Assembly (NCBI RefSeq): GCF_002775205.1
Contig: NC_036462.1
Location: 30,855,084 to 30,919,083, forward strand
Length of the DNA stretch: 64,000 nt
Direction: 5' to 3'
Origin: Xiphophorus maculatus
Lineage: Eukaryota; Chordata; Actinopteri; Cyprinodontiformes; Poeciliidae
Shown here: positions 33,321-58,200 of the stretch, piece by piece
How the letters are laid out: each line of letters begins with the position of its first letter
Numbering within the stretch: position 1 is the stretch's first letter
Made by a program: the position numbers and the translations under genes
Notes under the pieces: model-generated
The model's database searches: none
Told to the model about the DNA's origin: nothing
Seen by the model: only the letters and a program-made list of their open reading frames with translations

Positions 33321-35600
33321 ACTTACTTGGAAATTTGCTTAGATTTCCATTTCCATGTCAGTTTTAAAATAATACACACAACATTACCAGCAAAAAGAAA
33401 TAAACAACAGCAGCAAATTCTAACGCCCTCCTATGCTTTGACTGTAGGGGGCGCAATTACTTCTGTAAACACCAATGGTCTTTATAGTTAAGCCAACTCA
33501 AACACAAGGTAAAACAAACAAACCCATAGCCAAAATTTAGGTAAGTTTTAAACATTTTGTTGCATCTTTATTTGCATTGTAAACTAGATTTCAAAAGCAA
33601 TCAGCCATATTTGAGTGGCTGAAGTTTATATGCATCCCCAAATTAAAACACTGTAAAAAAGTTCAATATTTTTTGTCACTCAGAAAGTGACACTCATATA
33701 TCATATAGATTCATTTCTCATAGAGTGAAAGGTCGCAATCCTTAATTACTTGTAATTTGGATTATTATGACTTATTAAATGACTCAGAAAATTAGGACAT
33801 TGTCAAAAAGTAAAGAAATGATAACTCATGGTATCACACCTTAATGGACAATCAAGTCGAAACACCTGCACAGGTTTCCTTGGCCGCTATTTTGGGGGTC
33901 ATCGAGTGATCGAGTCTCTCTGTCCTGCAACCCTTGGATGTGTCCCTGCTCCGACACACCTGAGTCAAACGAATGGTTAATGACCTTTCCAAAAAGTTTA
34001 AATGTCATTTTCAGTCATTTTCTTGCTCTATCTTTTGTGTGCCTTGCTCCCGTTTCTTCATTTTGAAACCTAACCTGCATTCTGGTTATGATCCAGCAGC
34101 ACGAGATGTAAATACGTGACATTTTCCCAGATTTTGATCGGGAGTGCTATTCGGGCCTGCGAATATTTAATAGCAGTTCTGACAACAAAGCGAACTTTAA
34201 TAAATATAACCACATAAACAACTAATGAAAAAAACCCAACAACTTTTAAATCTTTTATGAAATATAAAATAAATGTAATTTCCGGTGTTGAGTATTGAGG
34301 AGACCTCATTTATTCCTGCCCAAAATGATTTAAAAAATCCCACTCATCATTATGATGAGGATTTGATTGACAGTCCTAAGCATTCAGAATCTCCTTTCAG
34401 TGCAAACATATCTTGTTTCCCCGGGGGGAAACCACTGGCCTATAGGAAATACTGTCAGTTTCGAAGAGAATCCCTCGAAGTGAAACATGTGTGAACCTGC
34501 GATAGCTGCAAACACACTCAGCGCTACTCCGTTAGTCTAGAACCGCACAAAGTGCCTCGTTAAGCAGAGCTTGTTGTTGCAGAGATCCCATTGGTTGTGT
34601 GATAAAGCCAGCAGGGTGGTTATGCTGACTCGCTGTGTCATAATCACACGGTGCGTTTTTGCCGAGCTGTTTTGCTTGGCCGCAGCTGTTCGGTCCTGAA
34701 CAGCTTATGTGCGCATGTGAAGATCTACGTTCAGCAGATGATCGTAGAATAATAACCAGCGGATCCAACAGAGCAGTCCACGCGACGACAGCAATCCAGT
34801 TCGCATGTAACGGTTTCACTGCAGGCGGCCATTTCCCCGTTGAGGGACGGTAACTGTTATTTCTATTCTCTTCAAAACACCAGGAAGAGAGACTTGGATA
34901 TCTTCACGCTAACACAATAAATCATTTTTTAAAAATGTACCGAAGGATTATCATCATTATTCTGCCCTTTAGGCATATCCATGTGCTAGACTGGCCTAGT
35001 CAAAGTCAAAGTTGGGGGTGCATTGTAGAGAGTACTGAGGTAATCTTTCCCACCGTCTCCGGTGCATAATAACATTTGTAATGGATTTATTTTGCACGTA
35101 TGAATATGTAACCCTCTTTTCAGAGAGGATACGTCAGAGAGGCCATACTCCATCATAATACACATCACATAAATTTAAGTAAGTGTGATATTTGAATATG
35201 AAATGCATGCTAATTTGCATAATCCCTTTTTGTTTACACATACAACATGTCTCCAACATGTTGACAACATGTCTCCAAAATACCAAGCAAAGATGTAATA
35301 TTTATTGGCAGAAATGATGAAAAAGATGCAAAGATGCAGCGCTTCCAGGCCTCAAACAGCGCAAAGAAAACAAATTCATATTCATTTTGAAACAGCAATG
35401 CTGATGTTTTCACCCGGGAAGAGTTCAGAAATCAATATGTGTTGGAATAACCAGGTTTTCACTGGGGTTCTGCGCAGCGGGCTCTTCATTTTTTCATAGA
35501 CCTGTAAATAAAACATGGCTACCAAACGAGTCACATATAAAAGGCGTCTGAATAATCAACACTGAGAAGAGATCTCAGCAAATGGACATAAGGTAGCAAC
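33321..35600. other. Intergenic spacer between usp48 and camk1g
   Basis: This is the spacer of a divergent gene pair. I see no exon or clear transposon. A GC-richer patch from about 34490 to 34860 contains a Maf/AP-1-like core (tgctgactcgctgtgtca near 34624) and could be regulatory. A direct repeat acaacatgtctccaa lies near 35240-35280. Short open frames here lack support. Confidence 0.35.
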
Positions 35601-35639
35601 CAAACAAAAGCGCCCTCATGATAAAAACGTGACGCAGTT

Positions 35640-35762
35640 TCCAGCCCTGTACACGTTTTTCAGGCCGCGCGCGAGATGTGAATGAATGAAGCTCCGCCCC
35701 GCCCCGGCCACACAGAGCCGCGCGCGGATTCCTCAAGTCACCGCATCTGCCACGCGCCACAG
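35640..35762 (+). promoter_or_regulatory. camk1g: camk1g 5' non-coding exon and CpG-rich start
   Basis: A local GC and CpG peak (ccgcgcgcgag, gccccgccccggcc, gccgcgcgcgg) sits in AT-rich flanks and ends in a strong donor, CACAG|gtaaga, at 35762. The next acceptor, cctgcag at 37149, opens the first coding exon with 26 bases of leader before the ATG. This fits a GC-box promoter with a first exon that is entirely non-coding. The start of the exon is an estimate. Confidence 0.6.
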
Positions 35763-36867
35763 GTAAGAGACACATTTACAAAACTTCCAGCTTAGGGGTT
35801 TTGAATAAGATATATATATATTAAATATATATATATAATATTGTTCAGTGTTCGCATCCTTGCGTGTTGTTTTGTTTGAAAGTGTCTTAGAACCTAAAGG
35901 CTCTGATAAGTTATAGTCTGTAATCAGTAACTCCGGGGACTAGTTGCTTCTCTATATCAGGACAACATAAAGACAAACTCTGCTTTTTAAAAGTCGTTTT
36001 TATTTCGTAGTTAATTTGCTGTTGCCTTAGTCTTAGTCATTATGATTTAAATTTCGATATAAAATGTTGAACAAGACAGTCTGTAAAGGATTTAGGCTGC
36101 AATTAGATGTTGAAACTCGTTTGGTCGGGCCCCTTTACTTGGCAATATAATAATAAAACAACTTTAGTTGTGTTGTTTTGTTATTAGTTGAACTAAAATC
36201 TGCTCATACGGAATTATACAGAAAAGATTCAGAGCTGCAAACAGCGGGATTGTTAATTTTTTTTTAAATCACGTTATCTCGATAATAAATGGTCAATTTA
36301 AAAACATATATATAGAAAATCAAGCAACACTAGTTTGTCGCGCTATTTACAAGGTACACATTTCTAATCTTTTAAGGAAATAACTGAAGAACTCTGATCT
36401 GGGGGTCAAATAGCCTTTAATCTGTCCCACTGAACAGCGCTGGAGGAGGCGGAGCAGAGAGGACTGAGGGAATGAATGGGAGGATTAGTTAACCAGCTAT
36501 TTATCTCTCTAATCCTGTACTTTTTTGAATCTGGTGTAAGTGATGGGTACAAATGAGCTTTACTGAGTAGGAACTGACCTGTCTGCAGCTGGTTATATAA
36601 ACAGAGATGGGGTGGGGTGACTTCTGAGACATGTACAGATTAATAATTCTGCTGAAAACTGCCTTGAAACCAACATTTGTAAAATAAATAAATAGATAAG
36701 TAAGTAAATTGGCAGTTACTTGACTTTATTTGTCAGCTTTTCTTTGACTCTTCAACTGTACAAATTGAGCTCAACACTGATTTGCAATGAATACCTTTAT
36801 GGATGTCAAACAGTTTATGGAACTACTTACTTGGCCAAATTTTTTATCCCAGCTCATTCAGGTGTTC

Positions 36868-37015
36868 TCAGGTGATAAGGGACACATTGTCCACGCAGTA
36901 CGCTCTAGGTCTGACCCGGTGTCTCCTCCTGGTGGGACATGCTGGGGGAAACCTCCAGAGGTTCCCAAGAGACATCCTGATCAGAACCACAAACCACTTC
37001 AGCTCCAAAACACAA
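36868..37015. mobile_element. LINE remnant in camk1g intron 1
   Basis: The text ctcctggtgggacatgctgg, then ggaaacctccagaggttccc, then gagacatcctgatcagaacc is the same part of the teleost LINE as the 3' region seen at 2990-3075 (ctcccggtgggacgtgcctg and following). It is a short dead fragment. Confidence 0.55.
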
Positions 37016-37175
37016 ATATTATATTTAGATAATACAATAGCTTCAGTACTTCCATGATGATCATACTGTCAGAATAAAAGACATTTTTATTGGTGTAGCT
37101 TATGACAGAGGACTTGTAAGAACTGCTGGTTTTGCTATGCGTCCTGCAGGAGTCTACGGCAACGTCAGAGCCAAG

Positions 37176-49636
<12,461 letters not shown>

Positions 49637-51310
49637 CAAGCCCATTGGAGTTTGTTCTACGACTTCAGATTCAGAGACAGTATACACACATTAAATGTTT
49701 AAAACTTAATAACGTCAATAATATGTTCAAAGATAGACACAGGTTGAAAATTATTATTCATTGATGATGAAGCCCAGTACGTAACAAAACTCTGTGCTTG
49801 TCTTATATAAACATAGATAATTTAAATAATGTCCTATATTTATTTACCACTGATATTTGAATTCGGTTGGAATTGGAATGGCATTATAATGTATTAACTT
49901 CAAAGTCCTGTCATTTGTGATCCGTTTGTGTCTATTGTGTCTTTGCGTGCTTGCTCTGCTTGTCTTCTGTATTTCTGGCGTTGCCAGGAATCCAATGAAG
50001 GCCACTGAAGAGTTCAAACTTGATTTTGTCCTCTACTCTGAGCCGGTCATTTGCCATTTCACACATGATCCCACTATATTAAGTGATCTCATTTGTCACA
50101 CATTTCACCACTGCATATGTCAGTGTATAAAAATACAGCTACAAGTGACAGTTTGAATGAGCTTTTGGTAAATCACCAAAGCTCAGGCAGTCAATAAAAA
50201 TGCTTAGGTGTCTGGACATGTACGTTTTGGATATCGACAGTCTGTTGGGCCTGCTCTGTGTTGCTGCTCGTGCTGAATCACGCTGACGCGGATGTTAGTA
50301 AAACTTTGCCACAGCATCACTGAATCCCATCAGAAGGCTGATTGCTGTGCTTTTCTCTCACACGTCTGTAAGCTGCTCTCATAACTAAAGTGATAAAGTG
50401 CCACAAGCTGGTGAAAAGATGCTGTCAATGCTAGAGATGCACCGATAACAGAATCTGTGGTCGATTTCAGTCCTCTTTTTTTCTAAAGCTTTAATCTGCC
50501 AATAAAGACTTTAACACATAAGGATCTTTTAGAAGCCATTATTAAGTGTTAATATTTTTAGTCCAGCCTTTGCGCCACAAATACTCATTTACCTTTAGAA
50601 ACCTGACTACAGGATCTCACATCAGACATATGCCGCCTCTTGGCATAGACTCCCTTGAAATTCTTTAATATCAATGTTTTTTTTAATCCTGGTAAAGTAA
50701 AAGTTAAATTAAAAAAAATTAAAAGTATATTTGACCTGGTAAGTGCTTTAAACATAAACCTCTGTGTGTTTCTCCTGGAGAATCCGGATCATAAGTTGTA
50801 CCAAACGGTGGCCAACATTTCCAAATCCATAATGTTCTGATCCTAGGATAAAGGCTCAAAAGGCTTCAACAGAGCAAGGAGGCTGCTACATGGTCAGCCT
50901 TTCTAGTACTTCAACTAGCATCTTTGCAAATTTGAAAATAAGTTCTCACGGGAGGGTGCGATTTGATTCTCTTTTCGCACCAGAAAAGAAAACTGAGCAG
51001 CAGTATGATATGCAAAGCCAGGCATTTTCGAAACGTCTCATTGACACTGAAAATGGCTGACTTTGAATTTTCGCCTTTGTACGAACGTCTGCGTCACAAA
51101 GTGTTGGTGGCGCTTTCTGAATAGAAGCAGATCTGATCTTATTGTTGCTGAACGGCTTTTCAAGGTTCAGAGATTTGTAACAAATGGTCCATTCCGACCA
51201 GCCGCCCATTTCTCGGTGCATCTCTAGTCGACACTAGTGATGCCATGTAAGACTGTATTTCCTTATAGAGTACAGTGCGTTTTTGTATTGTTTTCACAAT
51301 AAATATATGG
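49637..51310 (+). other. camk1g: camk1g 3' UTR region with two poly(A) signals
   Basis: After the stop, AATAAA occurs at 50193-50198 and at 51298-51303. A MITE with perfect 15-bp ends (50431-51227) lies between them. Either the shorter UTR ends near 50215, or the MITE is part of a longer UTR. No coding signal is visible. Confidence 0.5.
50431..51227. repeat. MITE with perfect 15-bp terminal inverted repeats
   Basis: The left end CTAGAGATGCACCGA (50431-50445) is exactly inverted at the right end (51213-51227). The roughly 800-bp interior has no transposase frame. Flanking 8-mers (gtcaatg- and gtcgacac) match only partly, so the target-site duplication has decayed or the ends are slightly off. 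Confidence 0.75.
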
Positions 51311-52231
51311 TAACTGTTGCTCTTGTTTCTCTTTGAATCAGGGTTATAATGGTTTGGGGTTTTAGTTTAGTTTTATTTCGTCTACTTCAGGTAGTTTTAA
51401 TTCATTTTGAGAGTGTGTTTACTAGTTCTTATTTAAAAATTGCATGGTTTTAGTTTAGTTTTTATTAGTTTTAGTAGTACTTTTAGTTTTTTATACTTTG
51501 GCTAATTTTTAGGCACAGAATTCAAAAAGGTCAAAGTATTGTATTGTGATTATGTATGCAACAATTGCGTAATGGATACTCAACAATACCATAAAAAAAG
51601 AGACGACTTTGAAAGGCTAAAAAAATAGATTCATAAACACAAAACCAAAGATATTATATCTATACTTTCAGTATGTTTCAGCTTTCACCCTGTGCATGCA
51701 AAATGACAATAAAGTCAGTCTAAGTCTAAGTCTAAGTCTAAGCTTTATAAACTCACAACATAGTTCCAGTCAGTTATAGTTTTTCCCCCTTAATTGCCGT
51801 TTTTATTTATCTCAGTTAATGAAAATGTTTTAGTTTTTGTTATTTTGTTAGTTTTAGTTCACTTTAACAACCTTTGAATAATTAAATAAACAAACAAGGA
51901 AATCAAACTCTAAACAACTCTCACACACACTTAGCAGTAAACAAGAATTTATTTTAAAAGTGCACAAACAGCAGATGCAAACCAATAAAAAATAAATATT
52001 GTACAGTATCAGTGACCCTTTTGTTCCTTTTTGAAAAGTAGAACAGTTGTACCACATGCTAACAGTGGAGCAGAGTGTAGAGTGAAACACAGTTTACTAT
52101 GTCTCAGAATAAAAATGATTTTGTTGAAAAAGTGCTATGCAAAGAGTGCAAATATTTTAAAAATATATATGTTAGGTTAGGGTTTTGACCGAGCAATAAG
52201 GGGCGCCACAGTGCCCCACTGCATAGGCGAT
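51311..52231. other. Spacer between convergent camk1g and lamb3
   Basis: AT-rich. The text aaaatgacaataaagtcagtc followed by about four AGTCTA hexamers (51718-51742) looks like the 3' end of a LINE with its short tandem tail. The rest, including the lamb3 3' UTR, is featureless to me. Confidence 0.4.
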
Positions 52232-55200
52232 TTAGGCCGAACAGGTGCGGAGATCGTCGGCTCTTTTTCGGATCGCTTGCAAGATGTCCTTCAGCTTGGC
52301 GTCAAGTCCTTCAAGCTTGGCAGACTTCTGGATGATCTCGTCCTGCAGTCCTCTCAGGGTGTCTGCTTTTCCTGGAGAGTGGATGAGAAAACCAGCGTCC
52401 ATCAGAAAACACAGAGAAAACCAGCGTCCATCAGAAAACAGAGAAAACCAGCGTCCATCAGAAAACACAGAGAAAACCAGCATCCATCAGAAAACAGAGA
52501 AAACCAGCGTCCATCAGAAAACACAGAGAAAACCAGCATCCATCAGAAAACACAGAGAAAACCAGCATCCATCAGAAAACAGAGAAAACCAGCGTCCATC
52601 AGAAAACACAGAGAAAACCAGCATCCATCAGAAAACAGAGAAAACCAGCATCCATCAGAAAACAGAGAAAACCAGCGTCCATCAGAAAACACAGAGAAAA
52701 CCAGCATCCATCAGAAAACAGAGAAAACCAGCGTCCATCAGAAAACACAGAGAAAACCAGCATCCATCAGAAAACACTCCAAGTGTCTCAGAAGCCATCC
52801 TACATCCAGCTCCCCCCTGAAAACAACTAACATACTGTCTGTCATTAAGTAATTGAATTTTCTATTTCCTATTCATGACATTATGATGGAAAAACAGCAC
52901 AGGAAAAACAAAGATAAAAAAGAGCAAAAACATTTGGACCGTCAATCAGCGTCTAAAAACAAGCGTGAAACTGACAACCAACGGTTGAATTCAATGGGGG
53001 AAAAAAAAGGTCAAAAGTTGGTCATGATTTAAGACAATATATCGATAAAGCAGCATCCCTGCGTTACCTTCGAGAGCGTCTGTCATACTGAGTGTGGTGT
53101 TAGTCAGAGTTTTAGCTTTCTCCTTCAGCTTCTCCACTCTCTCCGCCAGAGGAGACGTCTCTCCAGGAGCTCCAGGGCTCGCCTGGCCTTTAAGACGATC
53201 GAGCTGCTCCTCCAAACTCTTCAGAATCTGAAAGCACACACACACAGCCACCAGCGTGAGTAAATGCACATATATACATACGCAGAACACTTAGCTTCGT
53301 TTAGCCTCGTGTTAGCGGCTCTTCAGTTTTGACAGAACATTATGCTGCTGAGACTCAAACGCCCTGAACACACTTGATTTCCTCTTGATTTGCAGCTCTA
53401 TGTAACTATATATTGACAGCATCAGAATCTAGAATCAATATGTCTAATGTTTACTTTGGTCTATGTTTTGTCTCTCGGACCACACTTGTACTTACACTCC
53501 CAGTTACCTTCCTGTGGCAAAACGTAGCATGCAATAAAAAATAGACAGAATTATATTGGTATGTTTTATAGTAGGAATTGCACGTTAGCTCTGTGTAACT
53601 CCAATCTTTATGGATTTGGTGCCACTGTTCTGCCTTGTGAGCTGCCAGCTGTTCTCAGCTGCTCAAAAAAACGACTGATTCTGTTAAAGGGGAGTCTTTT
53701 CTTTCCACTGTTACCACCTGCTTGCTCAGGAGAAAAATAATAGCCAGTTGTTGTTTCTTAGATAACTTTTTGCCAATTAGCATTAGATTAGCAACTGACT
53801 TTGGTTTTTCTATAATCTGATTAGGACGGAGTTGAACTCTGAGCAGTTGGATCTGGAGATGACTCTACTGCCTGACTAGTTTGGGATGAATTGGACTGAC
53901 ATGAAAGACATCTGGACAAAAGCATCAGATTTTTATTTTATTTATTTATTTTTTTGGCTTTTTAAGTCCTTGTTAGAGATTAAATATGAACAGCAAATGT
54001 ATTCATATACACTCTCTTGGGGAGGAAATCTACTTTTTAAAGGAGTAGCATGGACAGAACAATGAGGAAGAAGTAGCCTTAGCGACTTAAGAAACAAGGC
54101 GTCCTGCAGGGGACGCTGTTTTCCCCGTAGAGTCCTAACGCCAGATGCAAAAGAACTATGGTAACGTCATTTTTATTTCCAGGTTTAGAAACCTGTTTGT
54201 GGATGGTTCACTTTTTTCATTCTCTTTATGAGACAAAAGAAACGCAGCAGAGCGAAGGAAACAAGGAGGACTAGAACAGTCACACCAGGACAGTCACACG
54301 GGAATAACCGGCTTCGGTCAACACACGCCGATTCTCAGTTTGAAGTTGTGTCGTCCAGATCTCACCGGTTGAGCTGCAGCTGCCTCCTCCTCAGCCTTCC
54401 CTGCAGTCTGCAGAGCATCGGGAGCTTTCCGCTTTGCGTCCTCCAGCAGCTTCTTCAGCTCCTCCAGCTGGTCCTTCATCGGTGTCGTCAGTGCCTCTGT
54501 GTCGGTCAGCGCCTTCTCTGCTGGCTTCAGCGTGTCTTCCACCTTCATCCGCGACAGAGGGGTCAGCAAATCTCGGCAGGTTCCATTGACTTCGTTGAAA
54601 TAACCGGGTTATTGAGAAACGCCAGAGCACTTCCTACCTGTGTCAGGTCGTCACGGACGCTGTCGATGAGGTCCAAGCTGCCCTGCAGCTTTTCTTCCAA
54701 GTCAGAGAAGGAGTCGTTCCCTGCGTCCAAGCCTTTCAGGAGTTTGTCCAAATCGTCCTTGGTTCCCAGCGCCTTGACCCTGTTAATGTGTCGCACAAAA
54801 AGAATTTCTCTCATTCACACATTCATGACGTGTTGATTTGGATTGAGTTACAATGTCCTCTTCTGTCTGTGCAACTCTAGGGAATTTGGTTAGATCCAAC
54901 CAGTTTCTGGATTCAGAGGTAAGGATTTATTAACATGCATCTTTTTTTTTTTTTTACTCTGCATTTGTCAACAATCTGACCAACGACTGATCTGGGTACA
55001 CGAACTGTAGGTGTGTTATTGGTAAGACTGTGGCAATTAAATAAATTAAGAAATGAATCGCGTTGTAAATGAAAACAAGCACAATAATTTGCTTGATTGT
55101 TTTTCTCTCTTTCTACCAAAGACTGGATGAGCTAGCCTCTTTTTAAAAAGAGAAGTTTTGTTTCTGGAGACGTTAGGATAAATTTTAGTTGTTGTTCCCC

Positions 55201-58200
55201 ACCACCCCCCGATATTTAAAATGTCTCCCGGTCCCAGTGTTAACTTTTCGTCCTGACCTGGCCGCATCCGCCTCCTGCAGCAGCTTCCTGGCTGTGTCCA
55301 GCTGGGGCTTGGCCTCCTTCAGAACGTTCTCGGTGTTCGGCAGACTTGCAGCCAGATTTTTCAGCTCCTCCAGCTTCTTCTCCAAGGCAGGCAGGCTGAC
55401 CGGCAGGTTGGCGTTCAGAATCCACTCGCTTATCTCCTGAACCTGGGTGAGGTTGGAAGATGGATCTGGGCGCACAGAAAAGTTAAAACGTTTGAGTGAA
55501 TCTCTACCTTGCGACGCTAATCACAGCAGTCACTGCGACCCGGAATGATTTGTACCCGTCAGAAAGTCCTTGAGGTCTTGAATTATGTTGCGCGTCTCCT
55601 GCAGGTCGTCCTCCAGCCGGTCTCTGGCCGTCTTAGTCTTGCCCGACAGGTCTTTCACTACTTGCCTCACCTCGTCAGATTTTTCCTGCGCGTTCTGAAG
55701 CTGCAGAGAAAAGAGCAACAAAATAAATTGAAGAGAAAATCTAAAAAAAATAAAAATAAAACCCAACCAAAGAAAAAAGAATCTGCAAATCAATGAACAA
55801 TGGAAATCTGCGGCGATGAGGACAGAGTGCGAACCATCTCTGCAGCCTCGGTGATCTTCAGACTGAGGTTGGCCAGACGGTCCTTCACGTCCGTAACGTC
55901 GGCGTCGGCCCGTTTGCTTATAGGCAGGGCGCCGACGCACTGCGCCCCGTTCTGGCAGAGCGGGCTTCCCTCCGGTGGACACAGAGCGTCCCCCTCACAC
56001 CGCAGAGGGGTGCAGGGCTCGGACCGAGCACTGCCACACACCTGGAGAGAGGAACGTCACAAATCTGGTATGACGCACGTCTGATTGGAAGTAGGGCTGC
56101 AGCCAACGGTTATTTCACTAATCGATTATTCTATCAATTATTCTGACGATCGGTCGATTAATCGGACGAAAGACATTGGTCCATTTTCCAGATTTTTCCC
56201 TTTTTTTTAACACAAATTTAAAAGTGCATCAAACGATCCGAATGCAAACAACAATTAATTCCCTTTTCAAACAAGAATTGTTTTTTCTGTTTCTAACCGC
56301 TGCAGCTGGTGGTTATTTTACTAATCGATTGTTCTGACGATTAATCGGATAAAATATACTGGCACATTTTCCAGATGTTTTTGTAATTTTTTTTAAATAC
56401 AACATCAAAAATACATTAAAAGACCCAAGTTTAAACAATAATTAATTCCTTTTTGAAACAAGATTTTTTTCTTTGCTACCTAAAATGCAGTAGGTTACTC
56501 TCGTTCGATCGGCCATGACGGTTACCTGCTTAGCAACAGGAGTGAGGTCTGGCTGGGAGGCCATGTTGTTTTTCAGCTGGCTCAGGTCTCTGGTGTTGTT
56601 TGGCTGCACCCGATTCTGAACGCCCTCGGCCTCCTCTTGGATGTCTCTCGCCTCCTTTATCGTGTTCTCAGTCGAATTCACTTTCTTAGCCGCATCTGTC
56701 GACTCATCGTACGCTTTCTTGATGACATCAAGACCTTCTGTGTACAAAGGTTGGAAAACGGGTTGAGAATTTGTCCCAACACCGGCAAAGTAAAACTTTT
56801 TTTTTTTTTTTTTATACGATATCCTCTTCCGGTTGCTGTCATTAAAACTAAAACACCAAGGTTGAGCCGACCTGCATCGTCGGGGTCGGTGACGGCCCCC
56901 GTGGAATCTTTCTTGGCTTCATATATTAAAGCGATGCTATCCAGCAGAGCCTGCAGTTTATCCAGCTCCGCTTCCAAACCAGGATCTCTGACTGGAGGAG
57001 GAAGATTGTCGTCGACCTTTTCCAAGTCGTCCCTGAAACAAAAGAGAAAATGATCCATTAGTGGAAGGAAAAGATTTTGAACCGAAACTCATATACAGAG
57101 CTGTGAGAGAGTATTTGTCCTCTTAAAGGTTTCTCCTACTTTTCCTTTTTGGTCACACAGGAATATTTAACATTGTTAAACAAAATGTTCATATCAGACC
57201 TGACTAAATAGGTAAGAGCAGTTTTCTAATATTTATTCATTTATTGAGACCTAAAGTTATCTGAACCAACTAGTTCAGTCAGTTTAGTGCTGCTCAGACG
57301 ATGTCCTTTTTCTGAAGGACCGTGTTAGGCCAAAGAGTTTGGGAATGTGTTTCTATTATCAAGTTATTAATGTTGGCTTTAAAATGCCGTCCATTTCTTA
57401 TTGTTGGACCTTGAACAATAACCGTTGATCAAGGCAAGTGAGGCCTGCTAATGTTTGCTTTCACATCTCTTAGTGCACTTCCTGTTGTAAAATGTTCCAT
57501 ACAACTATATATATTGTTTTTAGTTTTCCCAAGTCTGGCAGTAACCTGCCTGCCACGTTTTTTCACTTATCATACTGATACGACAGAAAGTATTTACTGG
57601 TATCGATCCGACGCAGAAAAAAAAAGTGCTGAAGTGACTGAAAATGTTTCTTCTTGTTTATTTTTATTTTTTTAAAAAAGAAAAACAGATATGAATGTAC
57701 AAAATGACACATTTTTTGATGACTCTGCACCAGTAAAGCACACTTAGACGCACCAACAGCTTCACAAGCTCGGACAGACATTCAGCTTTCATTTGTTCAG
57801 CCAGTGCAGTTAGGAGTAGAACAGCCAATGGGAAATAAACAACAAAGAAACTGAAACCGACTAAAACAATACGCTGACTATCTGGGTCAGAGGTGAAGAA
57901 ATAAACTGCAACAAACCTTCTTTTAAATGGTTCAGAAAGTAAAATTAGGAATTAGGAATAAAGCATGATGTCACTCAGAGCACAAAGCATAGAATTAGAC
58001 TGAATAGATCAGCCCTTATGGATTGGGTACATCATCATTGTACCAAATCTAGAATTCATTTTTAATATCGGGAAGATACAGATATTAATATCAGATTGGT
58101 ACATCTCTAAGTTCCTCCCCTCGCCCTTCATAATTGGAACATATAGTCAACACGTATTATTTCAGCCGCTCCTCACCTCAGTTTGTTGAGCAGGAACAGA

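Noticed and set aside
52382..52785. CRISPR-like array
   Set aside because: Units abut with no unique spacers; this is a minisatellite in a vertebrate intron.
52211..52852. Open frames of 213 and 191 residues with an ENQ/HPSEN-type repeat on the + strand
   Set aside because: They are read through the 27/29-bp minisatellite in the last lamb3 intron, with no independent coding evidence.
54591..54637. A 48-nt intron model in lamb3
   Set aside because: It is below usual vertebrate intron size and leads to a stop within nine codons; the 95-nt model restores the LAMB3-like sequence.
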